Assembly (NCBI GenBank): GCA_964624795.1
Contig: CAZUZS010000054.1
Coordinates: forward strand, 1-35,540
Length of the DNA stretch: 35,540 bases
Origin: CAZUZS01 sp964624795
GTDB taxonomy: Bacteria > Calditrichota > Calditrichia > RBG-13-44-9
Direction: 5' to 3'
The notes beneath the pieces were generated by a model that had not been told where the DNA came from, ran no database searches, and saw only the letters and a program-made list of their open reading frames with translations. Below are positions 32,615 to 35,540 of this stretch, piece after piece. Each line of letters begins with the position of its first letter. Within the stretch, counting starts at the first letter, position 1. The position numbers and the translations under genes were made by a program.

Positions 32615-35540
32615 AATTAACCGGTATTGCGGTAAAAAGAGGCGTCACATTTTTTATGATCTACCTTATCGCGGTTGGGTTTGGGCTTTTCTCGCTCTCC
32701 CAGCTCAAGGTCGATCTCTATCCCAAGCTGGATTTTCCGGTGCTGGCCATCATCACGCAGTACACCGGAGTCGGGCCGTTCGATATGGAAACCGTGATAA
32801 CCCGACCGGTGGAAGAGACTGTCTCCTCGGTAGAGAATGTAAAAAAGGTAACCTCCACATCCTCGCAGGGGCTGTCGCTGGTCATGCTTGAATTCGAATG
32901 GGGAACCGACATGAACCAGGCGGAAATCGACGTGCGCAACAACCTTGAATACATAAAGGATGTCCTGCCCGGCGATATCAGCCAGCCAATGGTGTTTGCA
33001 TTCGATCCGTCCACACAGCCCATTCTTTACCTGGCAGTCTCATCCGAGCTGCACGGGCAGGCGGAGCTGCGCAGGATCTCCGAGAAGGATATCGAGCCGC
33101 GGCTGGAGCGAATTCCGGGCGTGGCTTCCGCATTCACCATGGGCGGGATGCAGCGCGAGATCCAGGTGCTGGCGGATCCCGGCAGAATGCGGGCCCACAA
33201 CGTGGCCATCGCGCAACTGATCTCCGCCTTGCAGGCGAACAACCTGCAGCTTCCATCCGGCTGGATCGATAATCCGCAGCAGGAATTCACGCTGCAGACC
33301 GCCGGTGAATACGGCAACCTCGAACAAATCCGGAACACCAATGTGACCATGATGAACGGTTCGCCGGTGCGCATCAAGGATGTGGCTTCGGTGGTGGACG
33401 GCTTTGCCGAGCAACGGCAGAAGGTCTGGAACAACAACAAACCGGCGGTAATGCTGATGGTGCAAAAGCAATCGGACGCAAATACTGTCACGGTGTGCCG
33501 GGAGGTGTTAAAACGGCTGGATCAGGTGGAAAGAGAGCTGCCGCGCGGCGTGCATCTCTCCACCATTATCGATCTCTCTACTTTTATCAACCGCTCCATG
33601 TCCAATCTTGGTAATACCGCCATCCAGGCGATTATACTTACGCTACTGGTGCTGTTATTCTTCCTGCGGAACGTCCGCAGCTCACTGATCGTTGCGGTGT
33701 CCATCCCGGTTTCCATGATCGTGACATTCGCGGTGATGGATCAGGCGGGGCTTACGCTGAACATCATCTCCATGGCCGGCCTTGCCCTGGCGGTGGGCAT
33801 GCTGGTGGACAATTCAATTGTGGTAATCGAAAGTATCTTCCGGCACCGCGAAAATGGCGAAGCGCCCAAAGATGCGGCGAACAAGGGCGCCAACGAAGTT
33901 GCCATGGCAATCACCGCCTCCACGCTCACAACCCTGGCGGTATTTCTGCCGGTACTCTTTGTTCCCGGAATTGCCGGCGAGCTGTTCAACGATATGGTAG
34001 TCACCATCGTGTTTTCGCTCACCGTTTCACTTCTGGTGGCCCTTACCCTGGTGCCGTTGCTCACGTCGCGGTTTCTGATGATCCGCAAAGAACGCAAGCA
34101 GGGTCTGCTGCAAAGAACCGGCGACCGCATCGGCTCCTGGATCGAAGGTCTGCAGAAATCCTATGCACGCGCCTTGAACTGGACGCTGCATCACCGGGCA
34201 ATCGTCATCGCTTCAACGTTCGTTCTGCTTGTCATTTCCATCATTATCGTCGCCAACCTCGGCGGGGAATTCATCCCGGAAAACGACATGGGTTTTATTT
34301 CCATTGCTGTGGACCGCTCTCCGGGAACCAGCCTGGAAGCCATGGAAAAAAGCATGCACCAACTGAACCGGATTATTATGGACAATGTCCCGGAACTGGA
34401 AAATATTTATACCAACTTCGGTCAGGGCGAAGGCATGATGTCGCTTTTCTCCACCCGCGCTTCCAGCGAGGGGGACGTGACGATGCGTTTGAAGAACCTG
34501 AGCGAGCGCGACCGTGACATGTTTCAAATAGAGGATGCGCTGCGCGAAAAATTCAAGAATCTTCCGGATGTGAATGCCCGCTTTGCAGACCGCGGGAATG
34601 AGAATCTTTTTGGCGGCGGGGCGGATATTATGGTAGAGATATTCGGGCATGATCTTCAGGTCGCGGAAGGTTTGGCGGTCCAGATTGAGGACAAGGTCAG
34701 GGATATCAAGGGCATTGCACATGTGGAAAGCAGCTTCAAGGAATCTGCTCCGGAGTTGCGCGTGATCCTGGACCGCCAGCGGATTTCGGACCTGGGACTG
34801 AGCACCGCGCAGATCGGACAGTCGGTTAGCAGCAGCATCCTGGGGACGGTGGCAACGCAGTTCCGCGACGGCGGTGACGAGTTCGACATCCGCGTGCGGC
34901 TGAACAAAGAGGCCCGCACCAGCAAGGATGATATTGAGAATATCCTGGTGATGACGCCGCTGGGCAAACAGATACCGCTGCGGTCGGTGGCGCATGTGGA
35001 ATATACCAAGGCGCCCAAGGAGATTACCCGCGAGGACCAGGAACGCATGGTGAGTGTGAACATCAGCATTTCCGGCCGCGATTTGCGGAGCGTTACATCC
35101 GATGTAAAAAATGCCCTGCGGCAGGTGCCGGTGCCTACCGATTTCAGAATAGAGATCGGTGGAACGGCGGAAGAACAACAGAAATCCTTCATGTACCTGG
35201 GGCTGGCATTTCTGGTGGCTATTCTGCTGACCTACATGGTGATGGCCTCGCAGTTCGAATCGTTCTTAGATCCGTTTATCATTATGTTTACCATTCCGTT
35301 TTCTTTTATCGGGGTGGCCTTTGCCCTGCTGGTAACCGGCACCACCCTCAGCGTCATGTCCCTGATCGGGATGGTGATGCTGGTCGGAATTGTGGTAAAT
35401 AACGGCATTGTGCTGGTGGACTACATCAACCAGCTCCGCGAGCGGGGATTGAGCCTGTTCGATGCCATTATGGAAGGCGGGCAGGTGCGCATGCGCCCGG
35501 TGCTGATGACCGCCCTGACCACCATTCTTGCTATGTTCCC
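32611..35540 (+). CDS. RND efflux pump, HAE1/AcrB-like (runs off right edge)
   Basis: An open frame of 976 codons reaches the right edge, against about 1,030 for complete family members, so only the last one or two membrane helices are missing. It begins MKLTGIAVKRGVTFFMIYLI, then LYPKLDFPVLAIITQY-TGVGPFDMETVITRPVEE, the porter-domain pattern of AcrB. The helix-4 proton-relay motif is seen as GLALAVGMLVDNSIVVIES, with Asp followed by Asn where AcrB has Asp-Asp; this is common in HAE1 proteins outside Proteobacteria. The C-terminal half ends with MGLIGMV-like MSLIGMVMLVGIVVNNGIV and LTTILAMFP. It should export hydrophobic or amphiphilic compounds using the proton gradient. AGGAGG lies ten bases before the ATG, which overlaps the adaptor stop. 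Confidence 0.95.
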   Translation, partial: MKLTGIAVKRGVTFFMIYLIAVGFGLFSLSQLKVDLYPKLDFPVLAIITQYTGVGPFDMETVITRPVEETVSSVENVKKVTSTSSQGLSLVMLEFEWGTDMNQAEIDVRNNLEYIKDVLPGDISQPMVFAFDPSTQPILYLAVSSELHGQAELRRISEKDIEPRLERIPGVASAFTMGGMQREIQVLADPGRMRAHNVAIAQLISALQANNLQLPSGWIDNPQQEFTLQTAGEYGNLEQIRNTNVTMMNGSPVRIKDVASVVDGFAEQRQKVWNNNKPAVMLMVQKQSDANTVTVCREVLKRLDQVERELPRGVHLSTIIDLSTFINRSMSNLGNTAIQAIILTLLVLLFFLRNVRSSLIVAVSIPVSMIVTFAVMDQAGLTLNIISMAGLALAVGMLVDNSIVVIESIFRHRENGEAPKDAANKGANEVAMAITASTLTTLAVFLPVLFVPGIAGELFNDMVVTIVFSLTVSLLVALTLVPLLTSRFLMIRKERKQGLLQRTGDRIGSWIEGLQKSYARALNWTLHHRAIVIASTFVLLVISIIIVANLGGEFIPENDMGFISIAVDRSPGTSLEAMEKSMHQLNRIIMDNVPELENIYTNFGQGEGMMSLFSTRASSEGDVTMRLKNLSERDRDMFQIEDALREKFKNLPDVNARFADRGNENLFGGGADIMVEIFGHDLQVAEGLAVQIEDKVRDIKGIAHVESSFKESAPELRVILDRQRISDLGLSTAQIGQSVSSSILGTVATQFRDGGDEFDIRVRLNKEARTSKDDIENILVMTPLGKQIPLRSVAHVEYTKAPKEITREDQERMVSVNISISGRDLRSVTSDVKNALRQVPVPTDFRIEIGGTAEEQQKSFMYLGLAFLVAILLTYMVMASQFESFLDPFIIMFTIPFSFIGVAFALLVTGTTLSVMSLIGMVMLVGIVVNNGIVLVDYINQLRERGLSLFDAIMEGGQVRMRPVLMTALTTILAMF

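Noticed and set aside
34213..35178. 321-codon minus-strand frame opposite the RND pump gene
   Set aside because: It is antisense to a clear, well-conserved RND coding frame and resembles no protein.
1..35540. tRNA, rRNA, CRISPR arrays, insertion sequences or prophage genes
   Set aside because: None was recognised; all long frames have envelope, transport, regulatory or secreted-protein character.

Overview
The window looks like a chromosomal piece of a Gram-negative FCB-superphylum bacterium, most likely of the Calditrichota/KSB1 type (inference, no marker gene is present). The reasons are three secreted proteins with type IX secretion (T9SS) C-terminal domains built around an NYPNPFNP motif, a PorV-like outer-membrane protein, a TonB-dependent receptor with an N-terminal carboxypeptidase-regulatory-like domain, several lipoproteins with a Bacteroidetes-like short lipobox, and a TolC/MFP/RND efflux operon.

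Region 1 (1-17777, all on the minus strand, read right to left) is a carbohydrate-use locus. From upstream to downstream it holds a LacI-family repressor with a perfect palindromic operator in its own promoter, a secreted T9SS cargo protein containing a perfect 1,043-bp internal duplication, a TonB-dependent receptor, an 1106-residue secreted protein, a PorV-like protein, a sugar ABC solute-binding lipoprotein, two ABC permeases, a putative toroid-fold lipoprotein and two GH130 genes (the second is cut by the window edge). GH130 enzymes act on beta-mannosides, so the locus plausibly captures a mannoside or mannan fragment at the surface, moves it across the outer membrane by the TonB-dependent receptor, across the inner membrane by the ABC importer, and breaks it down in the cytoplasm. 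There is no SusD gene and no ABC ATPase in the window.

Region 2 (18254-28789) is mixed: a zinc-dependent alcohol/polyol dehydrogenase on the plus strand, a parvulin-type peptidyl-prolyl isomerase lipoprotein and a 13-Asp-box beta-propeller T9SS cargo on the minus strand, a tandem pair of paralogous lipoproteins of no family I recognise on the plus strand, and a second large T9SS cargo on the minus strand. Intergenic gaps here are long and AT-rich.

Region 3 (29162-35540, plus strand) is a TetR-controlled efflux operon: TetR regulator with a small palindrome just downstream of a possible promoter, TolC-family outer-membrane channel, membrane-fusion lipoprotein and an RND (HAE1/AcrB-like) pump that runs off the right edge.

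At least three interspersed imperfect-palindrome elements (3106-3172, 5017-5313, 31336-31389) lie in operon gaps, and two of them inflate the longest possible reading frames of neighbouring genes, so internal starts were chosen. Two genes (at 727 and 4993) appear to start with TTG, each behind a clear Shine-Dalgarno sequence.
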